Assembly: GCA_033439295.1 (NCBI GenBank)
Contig: JAVTLE010000004.1
Location: forward strand, 248,012-312,011
DNA: 64,000 nucleotides
Direction of reading: 5' to 3'
Source of the DNA: Deuterostichococcus epilithicus
Taxonomy: Eukaryota; Chlorophyta; Trebouxiophyceae; Prasiolales; Stichococcaceae
Under the pieces are notes generated by a model. It was not told the origin of the DNA. It worked only from the letters and a program-made list of their open reading frames with translations, and ran no database searches. The first letter of the stretch is position 1. Each line of letters opens with the position of its first letter. The position numbers were made by a program, and so were the translations under genes. Below, one piece after another: positions 32,101-45,155 of this stretch.

Positions 32101-34598
32101 GCGGTCGAGCAGCAGAACGTCTGTAGAGCGGCCGCCAATGTGGTTGGATGCAAACCTGCTCAGCTGAACCAGTGCCTCACCCAAGCCAAGACATCGACCT
32201 GACGGGAGGGACAATAAAGGCGAAAGCGCCATACTACACAACACACCTATAGGGCGGCCGCCAGCGCTAATCAACATGAGCAGGTTCGCTTTGTAATAGT
32301 CCAGCTTTCGGGGCATGACAAGCAGAGCAGGAGAAAGGATGGAGGTGCGTCAAACATGACCGCCCGTGGGGCGGCCGCCGGTGCTCCTTTGGCCGGTTGT
32401 TTGTTTGACCGGTTCCCCGTGAAGCAAAGCTGCAACCCTCGCAGTCGGCCTGAGTAACAAGGATTGAATGAATGAACGAATGAAAGCAAGATTGAAAGGA
32501 AGGATAATGGGAAATTTCGAGGGACACAGCCCACCTGTAGGGCGGCCGCCGGCGCTCGCCGACATGCTGAAACAGGTCCTCCCTGAAGAGGTCAGGCACC
32601 TCGTAGTCGCCGCGCAGCCCGGCGGAGCCCGGCCGGTCCGCAAAAGTGCCATCGAAGATGTACAGCGGCGAGTCGTCCGCCGGCGCGTGCGATGGGTCAA
32701 GAAGGTAGCGCAGGAAGTGCTTCAGCTTCATGCGAACCGAGTAGCCGTCGTCGTCGGAGCCAACCTGCACAAGCGAGAACTGGTGACGGATTCGGCGTCG
32801 AAACATGCAGACAGCACACACGCAACAACAGGAGTGGAGGTTGATCTGGTGCGGGCCGTTGGGGATGCAGGAACCACACCGGTGGCATGCTTCTGTTGCT
32901 GCTGCGCCTCTGGATACGGCGGGGCCAGGCTGCGGGCCAGGGGCGGGAAGCAGTGTGCAGAGCACAAACCTTGAAGCGGTGCTCGCCGTAGCGGGCGCGC
33001 AGGGCGGCAGGCGTCCAATTCTGCGTCGCTAGCCAGGCATCGCTGAGCCCGGTGATGACGACAGGGATGCGCGGCCGCTCGAAGTGCTCAACAAACCGCT
33101 CCAGGGTCAGCTCCTGCGGCGGCGCAGGCTGCGGGTCTGCCAACGGAATGGGTTGTGAACGCTGAGAGTTGGCTAGCGCGTGGAGCAACAGTGTGAAGCA
33201 GAAGCCATGCGGTATGGTTTGACACGATGGGGCACCCTACGTTCGAGATGCTAAACTAGTGCATGCGGGAGGCAATTGCATGACAAGGGATGGTGAAGCA
33301 GGTGCAGGAGGCAGGATGCGCCATGCTGCGCGCATCGGATGGCGTGTCACCGCTGTCGGGGCGCACCGAGATGTGCACACGCTCGACGGTGTCCTCGACG
33401 CCGTCCGTGGACAGGACATTAGACGCCGCATACTTGTGCTTCTGCCTGCATCATGAGTTAACTTCATCAATCAGCCGAAATCCCTCTCATCCCTGCACTG
33501 TGCCTGGCTACGTGAGGCAGCAGCCTCTGTTGCACGCACTTTTGCAGGCTGCGCCCCAGCAGACCTCCCCGGCTGCTGTGACATGTGAACAGCAAAGTTG
33601 TTTCGATGGGAGAAAGAAGCCCAGCGAGAGGCGCGATGGGAGACGGAAGCCCAGCGAGAGGCGCGCACCACTCTCCTCGGGAGACGCTGAGTTCGCTGCG
33701 CGCCGCTCGCTTCGCCCGCCGGATCTGGCGCTCGGTGTGCCTGCTGACATACACGGCAGAACTGTCATGGAAGAGTTGTTTGAGCAAACTCTTGGCTTTC
33801 TGTGGTTGCTGATGTCGAATAAGCGTTTGACAGCGCTGGTGCGGATGCACAGGCAAACGAGGCCGCCGCGACGCCGGGTAGCATCAGCCCTGGGCAGCCC
33901 GTCAGAGGATCAGGGAGCGGCAGAATCCTAAGACATACTGCGTGCACAAGAAAGTCAGCATTTTCGAACACTCACGAGAGGTGGTCCTCTTTGCCGGCAG
34001 GCTTCGGCTGCTTCGCCTCAGCCGCAGGCTGGTCATCTGCCTGGGCAGCAGCCGGCTGTCTACGCTGTGCATTGCGGCTCTCACTGCTGTGGCCGGCGCT
34101 GGCCGTGGCTGCTGCTGCGGGACCTGCTCGAGGGGGTCGACCGAACGTTGCGGCCGCATCGTGACTGCTGTACCGCCCGTCTGCCGGCGCCGGCTGCTCT
34201 GCCGAGTCGCTGCGCTGGCGGTCGGCGGGCTGCGCGTGTACGGCGGTGCGGCGGAGAGGTGACGCCGATGGCAGCTGACGGTCAGCCCAGGGCCGGAACG
34301 ATAGCTCGCTGTGGGGCGTAGAGCAGCCGCTGTCTATGCCTGCCCATGGAGGTGCGTCGCCGGCCAAGCCAGGCGGAGGCCGGCTGGGTGACGCTGCCGC
34401 CTCAAGCGAGGTGCTGCGGTCGCTACCACGGCCCACGAGGCAGCTGAGAGGCACAGGCTGGTGTGAAGGTGCCGCCTCGGCGCTGCCTGGCTCCAGGCTG
34501 CTGTTCTGGGTGCTTTTGTGAACGGTGAGCTCAGATGTTTGTGCAGCCGTGCTGTCGCGCGGCAGTTGCGGAGCGTGCAGCGCAGCACTGGGCCCCAT
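29198..34598 (-). CDS. JMJD6: JMJD6-type JmjC dioxygenase with polyserine tail
   Basis: Ten in-phase exons: 33976-34598, 33669-33743, 33367-33445, 32970-33113, 32535-32764, 31698-31823, 30842-30962, 30287-30397, 29759-29970, 29198-29357; about 626 residues. A long low-complexity N-terminus (about 207 residues) precedes the conserved start [17 protein letters not shown]. The JmjC core contains [30 protein letters not shown] and the Fe(II) motif H398-I-D400 in [18 protein letters not shown]. It continues with [11 protein letters not shown] and the distal His480 in [16 protein letters not shown]. Next come [16 protein letters not shown] and then serine runs. JMJD6 proteins hydroxylate lysines, notably in splicing regulators, and are reported to demethylate arginine. 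A nuclear location is expected. The gene shares a short divergent promoter with the CCCH gene. The exact N-terminal Met is the least certain part. Confidence 0.95.
30520..30590 (-). repeat. Degenerate copy of JMJD6 exon 30287-30397 5' edge
   Basis: ACCGTCCCGCCCGCCCTCTG at about 30560 matches ACCGTCTCGCCCGCCCTCTG at 30381, an offset of 178 bp. The match covers the acceptor and the beginning of the exon that encodes the VPGGWWH motif. Confidence 0.6.
32121..32150 (-). repeat. Exon-edge copy (third) downstream of JMJD6 exon 32535-32764
   Basis: CTGTAGAGCGGCCGCCAATG resembles the exon 3' edge CTGTAGGGCGGCCGCCGGCG at 32535 and sits about 127 bp from the next copy. Confidence 0.5.
32245..32282 (-). 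repeat. Exon-edge copy (second) downstream of JMJD6 exon 32535-32764
   Basis: ACCTATAGGGCGGCCGCCAG keeps the exon edge and, on the minus strand, a GTGTG donor-like sequence directly after it. It lies about 118 bp from the first copy. Confidence 0.55.
32362..32392 (-). repeat. Exon-edge copy (first) downstream of JMJD6 exon 32535-32764
   Basis: CGTGGGGCGGCCGCCGGTGC matches the 3' end of the exon at an offset of about 170 bp. Confidence 0.55.
33604..33672. repeat. 31-bp direct repeat at a JMJD6 splice donor
   Basis: AAGCCCAGCGAGAGGCGCG occurs twice in tandem, the second copy ending at the donor of exon 33669-33743. It is a smaller-scale duplication of an exon/intron boundary region. Confidence 0.6.
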
Positions 34599-34894
34599 GA
34601 ACCGCAATGATGCTAGTGCAGTGAGCAATTGTGCCAGTTTGCTACGCGAGGCAAATGCCTGGTGTAATTAGGGGGCTAGTCCGCTGGACAAGCACCGGAT
34701 AGCCGCGAAGGGACGCGAGATATTGCTCCGAAAGCACTCCGCGTTTTCGTGCAGCCGAGGCCGCACACCATGTTTGCAGCAGCCCTCGAGGCACAGCACG
34801 ATCTTGATGCGTGCTTTTGACTGTTCCACTTGATCTTCGTGGTCCGCATTGGACCTGGGCTGCGTTGCCTTCGTTCGCCTTTGTCATCTCCGAG
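34599..34894. promoter_or_regulatory. Short bidirectional promoter between JMJD6 and CCCH genes
   Basis: About 296 bp separate the ATG codons of two divergently transcribed genes, so both 5' leaders and core promoters must lie here or overlap. No clear TATA box is seen on either strand. Confidence 0.55.
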
Positions 34895-37800
34895 ATGGCC
34901 TTCAACTTCAGCGGCCCATTCGCATGCCTGCCGCCTCCGGGGCTGCTGGGTCACATGGGCGGTGCAGAGGTGAGCTTATTTGAAGCTCGACTGGTATGCC
35001 GGATCATCTGCATGAGGCTCCCGCCCAAACATCGCCGGCGATGCGTCAGAGGCCTCGTTTCTGACGTGCAAGGGCAATTTTGAACTGCTGCACGAGCGCT
35101 TGCATCCTAAGACCCGTATAATATTGATCTGGTTCAGCAATACACACGCGCCGATCCAAGCTGAACGCCTTGCTGTAATTCTTGTCAAGCCACAAAAAGA
35201 TCGGAGCTGCAGCCGGCTGCGGAGAAACTGCGAATTTCCAGGCAATGCCTGCCTTACATGCAGCTCTGAGCAGTTTCGATCTCATATGCAGGCTTCCAGC
35301 CCGCTGCTGCGCAACCAGCACCTTTGGCCGACGGAGTTCAAGACCGATCACTTCCGCATGTTCGGCCTCAAGGTGCCTGATGTGGCCTTCAACCATCTTA
35401 CGGATTTCACATATGTGCTCTGCTCAATATCTCAGCCAGCGCCGTCAGTGCTCGCACGTGCCCCACAGTGGGTGGGCATGCCTACAGTCGTCATGCATTA
35501 CGCCTGAGAACAACCCGAGTCCTGTGCAGGGCAGCAGGAAGGCCACATGTGTGACCTCAGGCATGAAGCGCTCATATGCTGGCACCTGCAGGTGACAAAG
35601 TGCCCCATGCGGAACTCACACAACTGGAAGCAGTGCCCGTACCAGCACATCAGCGAGAACGCGCGGCGGCGGGACCCCACCAGATTCGAGTACACCACCG
35701 AGTCGTGCCCCATGTACCACCACGGAATCTGCCTCTTCGGTACGTCTTTTCGCCATCGTTCCCCCAACACTTTTCAGATGCACCCCCGCAGAGCGCATCA
35801 ACTGCATCTCACCACGCATGCCCATGCAATTCAGATGCATGCACACAGCTGCCGGTGTGACGTAAGTAGTCAACCTGCAGCAATGCGTAATCAACGCTCC
35901 AGGTAAAATGGTCCATCCTCGTCTCCTTCGTGGATTTTTGTTTCGCATTCGAGATCCAACACAGGGTGGGGAGATTTTGCCGCCGCCTGGTCTGCGTGCC
36001 CGCTTGACAGCTGAGCTTCTGCATGCAGGCGAGACCTGTCCCTTCAGCCACGGCGTACATGAGCAGCTGCTGCACCCGGCCAAGTTCCGAACGGCCCTGT
36101 GCAAGCGCGCCGGCGGCTGCGACCGGGAGGTGTGCTTCTTTGCGCACACAGCGGCCGAGCTGCGGCCGCCAGCGTACGAGCCCAGCGAAGCCACGCGGCT
36201 GCAGGCCTCCCACCTGCTGGTGAGTGAAAGCAGAAGACTCTTGCCGCCAGTGCACTTCGGCCCCTTCCGGCCGTACAGAGAGTCGGTGAGCAACTGCAAT
36301 TGCTCGGCGACAGCATTCCACGACCTACCGTCCCGCTTGCATGCATCCACAAGCTTGCTGCAAGCACAGCTGCACAGGCCTTCCATTGCTGCATGTAGGT
36401 AGCATCAGGTCTGGTTCCAGGCGAAACGGAATTCACGCGTTTGCAGAGACGTGACCGATCTGGAGGCTGAATTCCTGCAATACTGCGTTCCTGTGCAGTA
36501 CTCCTGGGAGCTGTGGCACCGCCAGGGGGAGTTCCCTCAAGGCTGCGCCGCCTTTGCGTTTGCCGCAGCGGCGGCCGCCGCCGGCTTCAGGGCGCAGCGG
36601 CCCGAGTCGAGCCCCGGTGGCAAGCCCGGCCCGGGCGGCCACACCACCGCCCGCATGCGCGCCGGCATCGGCTACTCGCCAGTCGAGCAGGTGATGGGGT
36701 ACTGCCTCCTGCACTGCATATCTGTTGTGTGCATTTGTGTGCATGCAAGGATTAGCTGGCACGATACAATGGGCTACTACCTGTCATGACTGCAAGCAGA
36801 GGTCAAAAGAGGCCCTTCCTGCCAACCTGAGGCAGCAGCAGCTGTGCTGCCTGTGCATGTGCAGCTGCCTCGAAATTCACGAACCGTTTCTTGGGGTTCA
36901 TGGGCTCTGACATTCGAGAATACGACTCTGCTGCTCAAATTCAAGTGAAGCTTTACTGCCTGGCCTACAGATGTACCTGGCGGAGATCACGGCGGCGATG
37001 CCACTGTTCACCCAGGCCTTCCACCTGCAGCGCGGCGAGCTGCCGCCAGAGCCGCGCATGGCCAACGACCTCGCCGTGGCCCTGGGTGAGCTTTCTCGCT
37101 AGGTCTTTTGTTGTACTACTGTGTCTGCCGTCATGTGTGTGAGTGGTACGCAACATGCATGAGCGCTGCACAAGCCCGCAGGGACCAGCTGCCTTGCTTG
37201 GCGCCAGCTGCTAGCAGATCAGACCAAGCTGATGGTCCCTGCGGGCGCTGGACCACGCCTCTCTTGCTTTGCACTCGTGTCAAAGTGCAGAGTCGGTGTG
37301 TCTTCTGGTCACGACTGAATGTTATCAACAAACCCCTGCTGCTCTGACAACCCGTCCATATTCGCCTACTCTGACACTATGTCCATCTGCACCGCCCCAG
37401 GTCTGAAGCACGTGGACATGGGGCACGGCAACCGGCTGCGGCGCTCGCCGCCGGGCTCGGCGCCTGCCTCGCCGCTGGTTGGCGGCGGCGGCCGCGGCTT
37501 CCNCGCCAGCTTTGCCGGCTGCGCCACCGGCGCCTTTGGCGCCGAGCAGCAGACCCTGCTGCACACGACGGCGCTCGCGGCCGCCTCGGCGCCTCCCTCA
37601 TGGCACAGCTCCTCCGCCGTGCTCACCCTCTCCCGCGCGCTGTCTGACCCCCTGGCACAGGGCGCCATGGGCGGCGGCCCGCTGCTCCCTGGAAACTTTG
37701 CCGCCGCCGCGCTGCAGCGCCACGGCAGCAGCGGTGGCGCCGCCGCGGACCGCCACGTGGCCCCCGCCGCTGCCCGGAGCGAGGCCGAGTCCGACCAGGC

Positions 37801-38738
37801 GTGTGCGCCCTTCATGGTTGAGCCGCTGGCGGCCGCCGACGCCGTGGCGCGGCTGCAGCCGGTCTCAGGCGCCGCCCCCGTTCCCGCTGGCGACAACACC
37901 AACAAGCAGGCAAGCGGGGGCAAGGCCGCTGGCGGCCGGCGGCCCACCTTCGACATCCGCGTCAACGCGAGCCCGGCGACGCTGGCGCCGCCTGCGCCGC
38001 TTGCCGACCTGTCCAACCTGCCAGCCGGCCTGCAGCTCGGCTCGGTGCCCTTTGGCGGGCAGCAGGCCTGTGCTCTGCAGCCTAGCGACATGTCTTTGGG
38101 CCCCTTCGCCTTTGGCGCGCCGCAGCAGCTGCGGCCGGGGCTCGTGGGCTCGTCGCACGGCGCCGCCGGCGGCGACTTTGCTGCAGTCATGTCCCCCTTT
38201 GCTGCGACCGCGGCGGCGCTCAATCCCGCTGCTACCGAGTTCGACCCGAGCCGCCTGGCCGCCGCCGCCGTTCCCGGCGTCTGCGCGTCGCCCCGCCTGC
38301 CCGCGGGCAGCAGCCCGCTGTCGGACGCGCAGCGGCAGTGGCACGCCGCCTGGGAGTTCCCCGTCGAGAGCGACGCCGGTGCGCTGCTGTGCTGTCTTTG
38401 TGCATGCTGTCGAGCCCCCTGAACGTGGTCACAATCACAAATATGCTCTACGCTGATCGGAGGACCTGGTTCATGAGTAGATCGGCGCGCCACGCATCTA
38501 TGCGCCATGCAACTCAATCCCTTAGCATCCTGACGATGATGCTGGTGTTGCAGGCCTGAAAGCGGCTGTGAGCGCCGCACTGGCAATGTCTGCGCACCGG
38601 CCGAGGCAGACTGACAAGGACGAGAGCGCGGTTGCGACGACCGACTGCCGCCGCACGGTCATCGCGCATTCCACGGCAGAGTCGGATGCGCTGTTGGCAA
38701 AGATGCACCAGATGGCCGTCACCGTCAGCCGCATCTGA
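34895..38738 (+). CDS. Plant-type tandem CCCH zinc-finger (TZF) protein
   Basis: Eight in-phase exons: 34895-34969, 35292-35372, 35592-35739, 36029-36219, 36421-36690, 36971-37085, 37401-38378, 38554-38738; 680 residues. FRMFGLKVTKCP leads into a Cys/His segment (C56, C67, H71) and RRRDPTRFEY. The canonical plant pair follows: C91-X7-C99-X5-C105-X3-H109, 16 residues, then C126-X5-C132-X4-C137-X3-H141 (DREVCFFAH). This matches the RR-TZF arrangement of land plants, a class associated with RNA binding, cytoplasmic granules and mRNA turnover. The remainder is Ala/Gly/Pro-rich and probably disordered; the isolated N at 37503 falls in it. The ATG at 34895 is chosen because it starts a short exon with a clean GTGAGC donor in phase 0. 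Confidence 0.95.
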
Positions 38739-39405
38739 GGCAGCGTACAACGTGTTAATAAAGCCGCTCCAGTGCGCGACAGGAGGGTTGCCAAACAAGA
38801 AGTATCACAAATTCAGCACCGACGACTCCTCAAGGCGCGCAAGGAGTCACGCCTCGCTTTGCTTGAGGCCGTGGGGAAGCAAGCTGCTCGAAGTATCGAC
38901 CACTGGCTGCCGCAAGCAGCCACTGTGCAGAGGCTTGATGAGACTGTGTAGCACATTGCTGACATGACGCTCTGCTGTCAGCAATGTTCACACTTGATAC
39001 CAAGCACTGTCTGTGGTTGGCATGCACATTATGCAATTGATCTGTGATGATCGTGATGGATTTGTGCGGCACTGCCGGTGTGCCTTAGCGCAGCTGGCTG
39101 TGCAAGGCTCCATACTGTTCTTTTCTTGCATGCCTGTACGTTTTCGTGTCGTATGTACTGCATCCTCGGTGTATGAAGTGGTCGTGAATGTACAATGTAA
39201 CTTTCTGTCTGTGCGTCAGCATGACCAGACATAGTGCAGTGTTAGGTAGGTATCTTAGATGCTGCTTCCCCAAGCAAAAGCGGCAGACGCTGAGCACAGA
39301 AACGTCCACGCAATCTCAATTGATGTTGTGCACCGGCCATTAAGGCCGTCCACCTCCCGAGGCAAGAGCCGCCGCAAAGAGTAGACCTGTTTGTTTTCTC
39401 TGCCA
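38739..39405. other. Intergenic region between convergent CCCH and HEATR6 genes
   Basis: It contains the 3' regions of two convergent genes. Base composition drops compared with the exons. No further gene is supported. Confidence 0.5.
39196..39200 (+). terminator. TGTAA poly(A) signal of the CCCH gene
   Basis: TGTAA lies about 460 bases past the CCCH stop codon, consistent with chlorophyte 3' ends. It is the only good candidate in the interval. Confidence 0.5.
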
Positions 39406-42400
39406 CTATTGCACATCCCCCAGTGCCACCCGCAGCGCTGCCTGCGCCGCGTGCAGCTGGCCCGCCAAGCCGGCGCGGTACCTGAGATCCGCCGCCGTCA
39501 GCGGCTCTGCGACGCCTTCCACCCCCGCGGCGCCCTCCGCCACAAAGCCGAGCACCGCCAGCTCCGCCCCGCCTTCCGCCGGCCGCGCCGCCGCGGCGCC
39601 GCTGGCCGGCTGAGTCGCTGCGGAGCAGCAGTCATCTGCAGCGCCGGCCGGCCGCGGCCATAGCGAGGTGGAGCTGCTGGCGCTGAGAGCGCCGTTCACC
39701 ACCTGCAGCGCGGCACGTAGGTCTCCTGCCTGCAGCAGGCCGGCAGGCGCCGCCGCCGCCTCAGCCAGCGCCGCAGCTGCCTGCGTAGTGGGCAAGAAGC
39801 TGAAACGGTTTGCAGGCGGCGGCCTGTGTGTTGCAAGATGCAACAGTCCCCATGAGGCCTGGACTCAGCGGTCGTGCTGCAGCAAGCAGTCACACCCTGT
39901 CAAGCATAACGCCATCTTCGTCGACTTTGCAGTGGCCTTTGAAGCGAGAACGCCACATGTCATCAGTGCCCAATATCAGTGCCTCCTCCAACCCGACTCC
40001 AAGCGCAACCGCACCTGCATGCGGGCTTTGGAGTTGCGGCTGCAGGCCAGCACAGAGGCGGCGGCGGCGACAAGGCCTGGCGCTGCGGCGGCCGCGCTGG
40101 GGTGGCTGGCTGTGAGGCGGCCGGCAGCACCAAACACGCGGGCGGCCGCCGCCGCGGCATTCCACTGCAGCTTGGCGCTGTCGCGCCGCAGCGCCGCCTG
40201 CAGCGCCTGCAGCCAGCGCACAGCTCGAGCTAGGGACACTGCTATACAGAGTCGTCGTTGCATGGTAATTACCCCAGACCTGTGCAGAGGAAGCCAAAGG
40301 ACCTGCAGAGTCGGGCATGGCAGGGCACCACTGGACATGGCGCTTTTCCCTCCAATCCGGGCATGCAGCGACGCCCAGATGGGGTGGCAGCTAGCGAGGA
40401 CAGCGGTGAGGACAGGTGACACCGCTGTGGTTCGACACCTGCATGGCTTGTAGAACGCCCTCGCGCCCGGTTTGACTGACCATCGGCGCCGGCGCAGTCA
40501 CCAAATCACTCCCTGGCGTGCAGGCCAGCAGGTGCCCGATAGCCCGCACGCCATGGCAGGCTGCCTTGTCGCTGGCGTGCCGCGCGGCTGCCACTGCCGC
40601 TGCAGCACGGCACGCACAAGCATTTGGCTGGCTTGCAGTGACACCTGTTGCTTCCCGCGCATGGCAGATCCTCGGCGTTTCAACAAGACCGTGCATCGCA
40701 AAGCAGGCCGCAGCAGGGGAGTGGAAGTTTCGCACACGATGTTGGCGCGCCGCGTTGGACGGCGGTGCGCTCACCGCATCGGCGCTCTCGGTTCACCATT
40801 TCAGGCACCACGGCGAGCCTTTGCAACGAGCCTCACCCGACAGAAGGTCCTGCCACACAGACGGGCTGACGCCAGCGGTCCCAGCTGCGGTTCCCGCCGC
40901 CGCTCCTGACGCCGCCTTGGCACCCGCAAGCCGGCGCAGGGTGTCGCAGAAGGCGGCCAGCGCTCCCGCTGCAGCGATGGCCGCCGGCGTCGACTGCTCC
41001 CGCACGGCCGAGCACAGTACGGCCACTGCGCCGCCGTCGGCCCCATCTGCACGATCACCACGCAGCGAATGTGTCCCAGGGGTCTGAACTGGCGCCACAC
41101 GAACACTGTTCAAGGTCGCATGTCTGCAGCAAGTACTGTGCTGCAATGCAGCCACAGCTCTGTGAGCCGAGGCATCGACTGCAACAGGACTGAACACTGA
41201 ATAGGCCAGAGCAGCAGCAGCAGCCCACCCAGCTGCCCCTCCACGAAAGAGCGCCAGGCGGCGAGGCCGCCGACGGCTCGCGCCGCCGCTGCCCCGGCCG
41301 CCGGCGGGTCCGCGGCGGCTGCAGCGGCGGCGACGGCGGCCCACAGCTGCTGCCGCGCCGCCAACGGCAGCGCCGCGTGCGCCTCCCCCGGNAGCGCTGC
41401 CAGCCCCGGCAGCGCGGCCGCACGCAGCGCGGCGCTCGAATGCCGCAGCGCCTGCAGCAGGCTGTTCGCATGTGAAGCTTGATCACGCATCAAAACTCTT
41501 CTGAACCACCCAGCACACCCACTCAGTTGTCCTCCTGCTGCTGACACTGTAGAGAACACACTGGATGAGAGCTACCACTGCCACCTGATCAGGCAGTTTT
41601 GCTGTGCGAGCGCCCATGCCTTGCTTTCTGTCTTGCTCGTTTGATAAACATGGCCCGGCGCAGCTCATGATCTCTCCGGCATGCATCAGAAGCCAGCAAA
41701 GGCGCCAAAAAGGATTGTGCAGCCCGCACCGGGTGCAGCACACGCTCGGCTGCCTGCTGCCACAGTCGCGCGACCTCTGCCGGCGGCAGCCTCGGCTGCA
41801 GGACGAAGGCCGCCGCAGCCGCAGCCACTTCAGCCGACGCCTCGCCTGCCGCAGTTGGCCATGCCTGTGTTGGCCATGTGTCGATTGCGTAACCGTCGTT
41901 GGGGTGTAGTGAAACTGGAGCGCTTGCGGTGTCATCGGCAGCGGCTTGGCCGTCGGCACTGCCGGCACCGTTGGCGTCATCGGCAGCCGGCTGCGACTGC
42001 AGTGCTGCAAGCAGTTGTCCGATGGCCCGCAGCGCCGCTGCGGCTGCGGCCTCGCCCGCAGCGCCGGGCGCCGANGCGGCGGGGCCGGGGCCAGGCCCTG
42101 CCGCCTGGTCTCGGCCGGGGGGCTGACGCCATGTCTGCAGCGATGCCGCGGCGACGGTAGCGGCGCCTGCGTCTAGCAACGCATCCAGGCGCGGCAGCAC
42201 GCTGCCGGGGTAGTGGCCTGCCAGCGGCGCCAGGGCCGCCCAAGCCGCTGCGCTCGTGGCACCTGCGGACAAACCCGGCACATACCGTGGGCAACAGCTT
42301 GTACGACAATGTACGCGCCATGGTGGCCAGAACACCCACGAGCTTCACCAGAGCTGCGAAAACAATTCACATATGTGGCAAACTGGGCCGTGTGAGAGGC

Positions 42401-45117
42401 AACGACTCGAAGAGGTGAGAGCTGAGCGGCTGACCTGGCAAGCTGAAGAACAACAGCAGGTCCCCAAGAGTGCTGGGTGAAGGTTGCTGCTGCCACTGCT
42501 GCTGCTGCTGCTGCTGCTGCTGAACAGCGTCCCCCAATCTGGCGGCTGGCTGCCGCCACAGCGCAGAGTCAGCACATCCGCGCCGCCCGGCAGGACCCAT
42601 GGCCATGGCGGCAGGCGNCGNTGCTTGCTGCGGTGCCNCGGCGGCAAGACCAGCCGCCGCCGCCGCGCTGCCGCCCGCCGCCGCCTGCTGAGCCGCAAGC
42701 TGCGCTGCAAGGAACGCCGCCACACCGGCGCTGGCGGGCGCGACACCCAGTGCGCCGGCCAGGCACTGCAGAGCCGCCAGGCGCGCAGCCGCAGTTGCGT
42801 CCTCGTTGCGTGGGGACGCTGCCGCCGGCGCTGCTTCCAGCCTGCTGTGCAACACCTGCAGGGCAACATGTAGGCATGTGTCTCACCCCCGGCTCCGTCG
42901 AGCTGTCCAGATGTGACTTGTCCCCAGGTGGCCTGCAGGTGCTCGTCCTAGGCTGGGGCGGCAGAGCACACATGCCTGACCGCCGCAGCACCGCGTTCAT
43001 GTGAAACCTTTCCCAACGCCCGCAGTGTTGTGCCGTAGCGCTATGCCCCCCACACCTGGGTCGCCTCTCAGAGGTGCAGAGGCAGCTCCCGAGATGGAGA
43101 CGAGCCCGTGCATAGCATAGCATAGCGCACCGCAACACAGCGCGTTAGCAGGTACGGCGGCAGCCGCGGGTATGGCGCAGCTGCCACCAGGGCCGTCAGC
43201 GCCCTCAGCGCCGGCGCTGGTGCCGCCATGCCCTCTCCGCCGCCGCCGCCGCCGCCGCCGCGCCGACACNGCCGCCGCCGCCGCCAGCCGCGCCACTCGA
43301 GAGTGGTGGCGCCNCCGCACGCAGCAGCGCATCGTGTGTCGCGACCGCCAGCTGCCCCAGCGACTCGCTCAGCGGCGTGAAGCCCCTGCGGCGGCGCGGC
43401 ACGGGGTCGGCGGCGCTGATATGGTGGGGAACAGGCTCACAGAAGGGCGGTGTATCGCTTGCAGAGTCTGACAGAGTGTTGCCGCAAGCGGTTGGGCAGA
43501 ACCCTCATGTGCTCAGATGTTCTCAGAGTCTCAGTTCTGGCGCCGGCTCGCTCGACAGTCGCTCGGCAGTCGAGGCGTTTGCAGGCCTGATGGCGGGAGG
43601 GGGAAGGTGGAAGGAGGAACGGCAGGTGGTCCTTGCCTGGCGGGCTGGCGCGAGACGGGCCGGACCTCAGCAATGCCCAGGTAGGCGCGAGAGGTCGGGG
43701 GCTCCAGCAGCGCCGCGATTGCGGATGCAGCCGCGCCCCGCACCTGGGGGCATGGAACGCCAAGGCAGTCCGGCAACAGCAGTGTTGAAGGCGACATTGA
43801 CAGAAGGTACTGGAGGCGGATTTGAATGCACACTCGTTCCCTGGCGGGGCTCCTGGATCGGATTTCATAAGAATGCCAGGCCTCCGCAAAGGCGGCACAG
43901 CAGTTGCCGCATGAGAATCAGGGGAACATAGTATTGCGGTGGGCACCAGAGCAACCGCAACTGCAAGACGTGCCAGCAGAAGCTGGGCCAGCAATGCGCG
44001 ACATTCCTCCAGCAGGAGCGCCGGTCCAGGAGCAGGGGCCTAAAAGGAAAGAACCTGGGGCTGGGGGTCAAACAGCAGCGCGTCCACGAGCGTCGGCGCG
44101 AGGCCCGCTCGGCTGGCCGCCGCCGGCGCCCGCGGCAGCAGCGCCAGCCAGTGTCCCTGCGCCGCGCGCGCTGCGCCGCCGCGGCCGCCGCCAGCGCCGA
44201 CAGCGCGGCGCGCCGCACGCGGCCGCCCCGTAGCCGGTCGGCGCCGCCGCCGTCGCCGCAGCCGCCGCCGCAGTCGCTGTCTGAGTCTGACGCGTCGCTG
44301 TCGCTCCAGCCTGCATCCATTTGCAGGTCGTCGCAGCTTGTGCAACTTGCGCGCCACCAGCAGGGGCTTACCCTAAACCCTATATGATCCCCCTGCCGCC
44401 AGGCTTGGAGTCGTTGAGGACTGAGGGGCATGGCAGGACGCACCCTCTGGAAACCCCTCCGCAGCAGCCTCGCAGAAACATGTACGCAGGCGGCAGCAAG
44501 GCTGCCGCAGTCAAGGACGGCGGGCCGCTTTCGGCCCCGTCGCAGGGCGTGCATCTCACCGTTCACGCTGAACGCCCGGCGCTGCGGCGGCCGGTAGGCG
44601 CCGCGGGCGGGGCTGCCGAGCAGCTGGCCCTGCGGCAGCGGCGGCGGCGGCGGCCTTGCAGTGTGGCCCCCTGCCGCGCCGGCGTGCGGCGAACCGTAGG
44701 TGAGGAACTTGCGCAGGCAGGCCACTAGCGGGTCGATGTGCTCCGGCTGCACAGCCTGCATCGAACGTGTGGAAGACGCTGGAGGAGGCCTTGGCGCCAT
44801 GTTCTGGCAGCCTCCGCAGCCCACTCCGTGGTTGCCTTATTGCGAGCAGGCACTTGTGCCTCTCACAGAATGGGAAGGCATCTCATGCAGATTGCCCTTT
44901 TCGCTGCAGAAACCACCAGCACGGCGACAGGTGCTGTTACTGCGTGCACAGGAGGTGTACCTCAGGCACCAGCAGGCGCAGCGCCTTCAGGAGCGTGAAG
45001 TAGAAGCCGCTGGCAACGGGATCCGCGAGCAGCCGGGCGCCGCCGCCGACGCAGCCCTGCAGCACCGCGAGCGCGGCAGGCNGCGCCGCCTGTGCCGCGG
45101 CCTTGTTTTCCGCCAAA

Positions 45118-45155
<38 letters not shown>

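Noticed and set aside
37366-38586. 406-codon minus-strand ORF opposite the CCCH gene
   Set aside because: Antisense shadow of the large Ala/Gly/Pro-rich exon 37401-38378, whose frame is fixed by phase-consistent splicing.
43865-44824. Single 319-codon minus-strand ORF as one exon
   Set aside because: Family similarity shows at least two HEATR6 exons in different frames within it, separated by an intron and an apparent frameshift.
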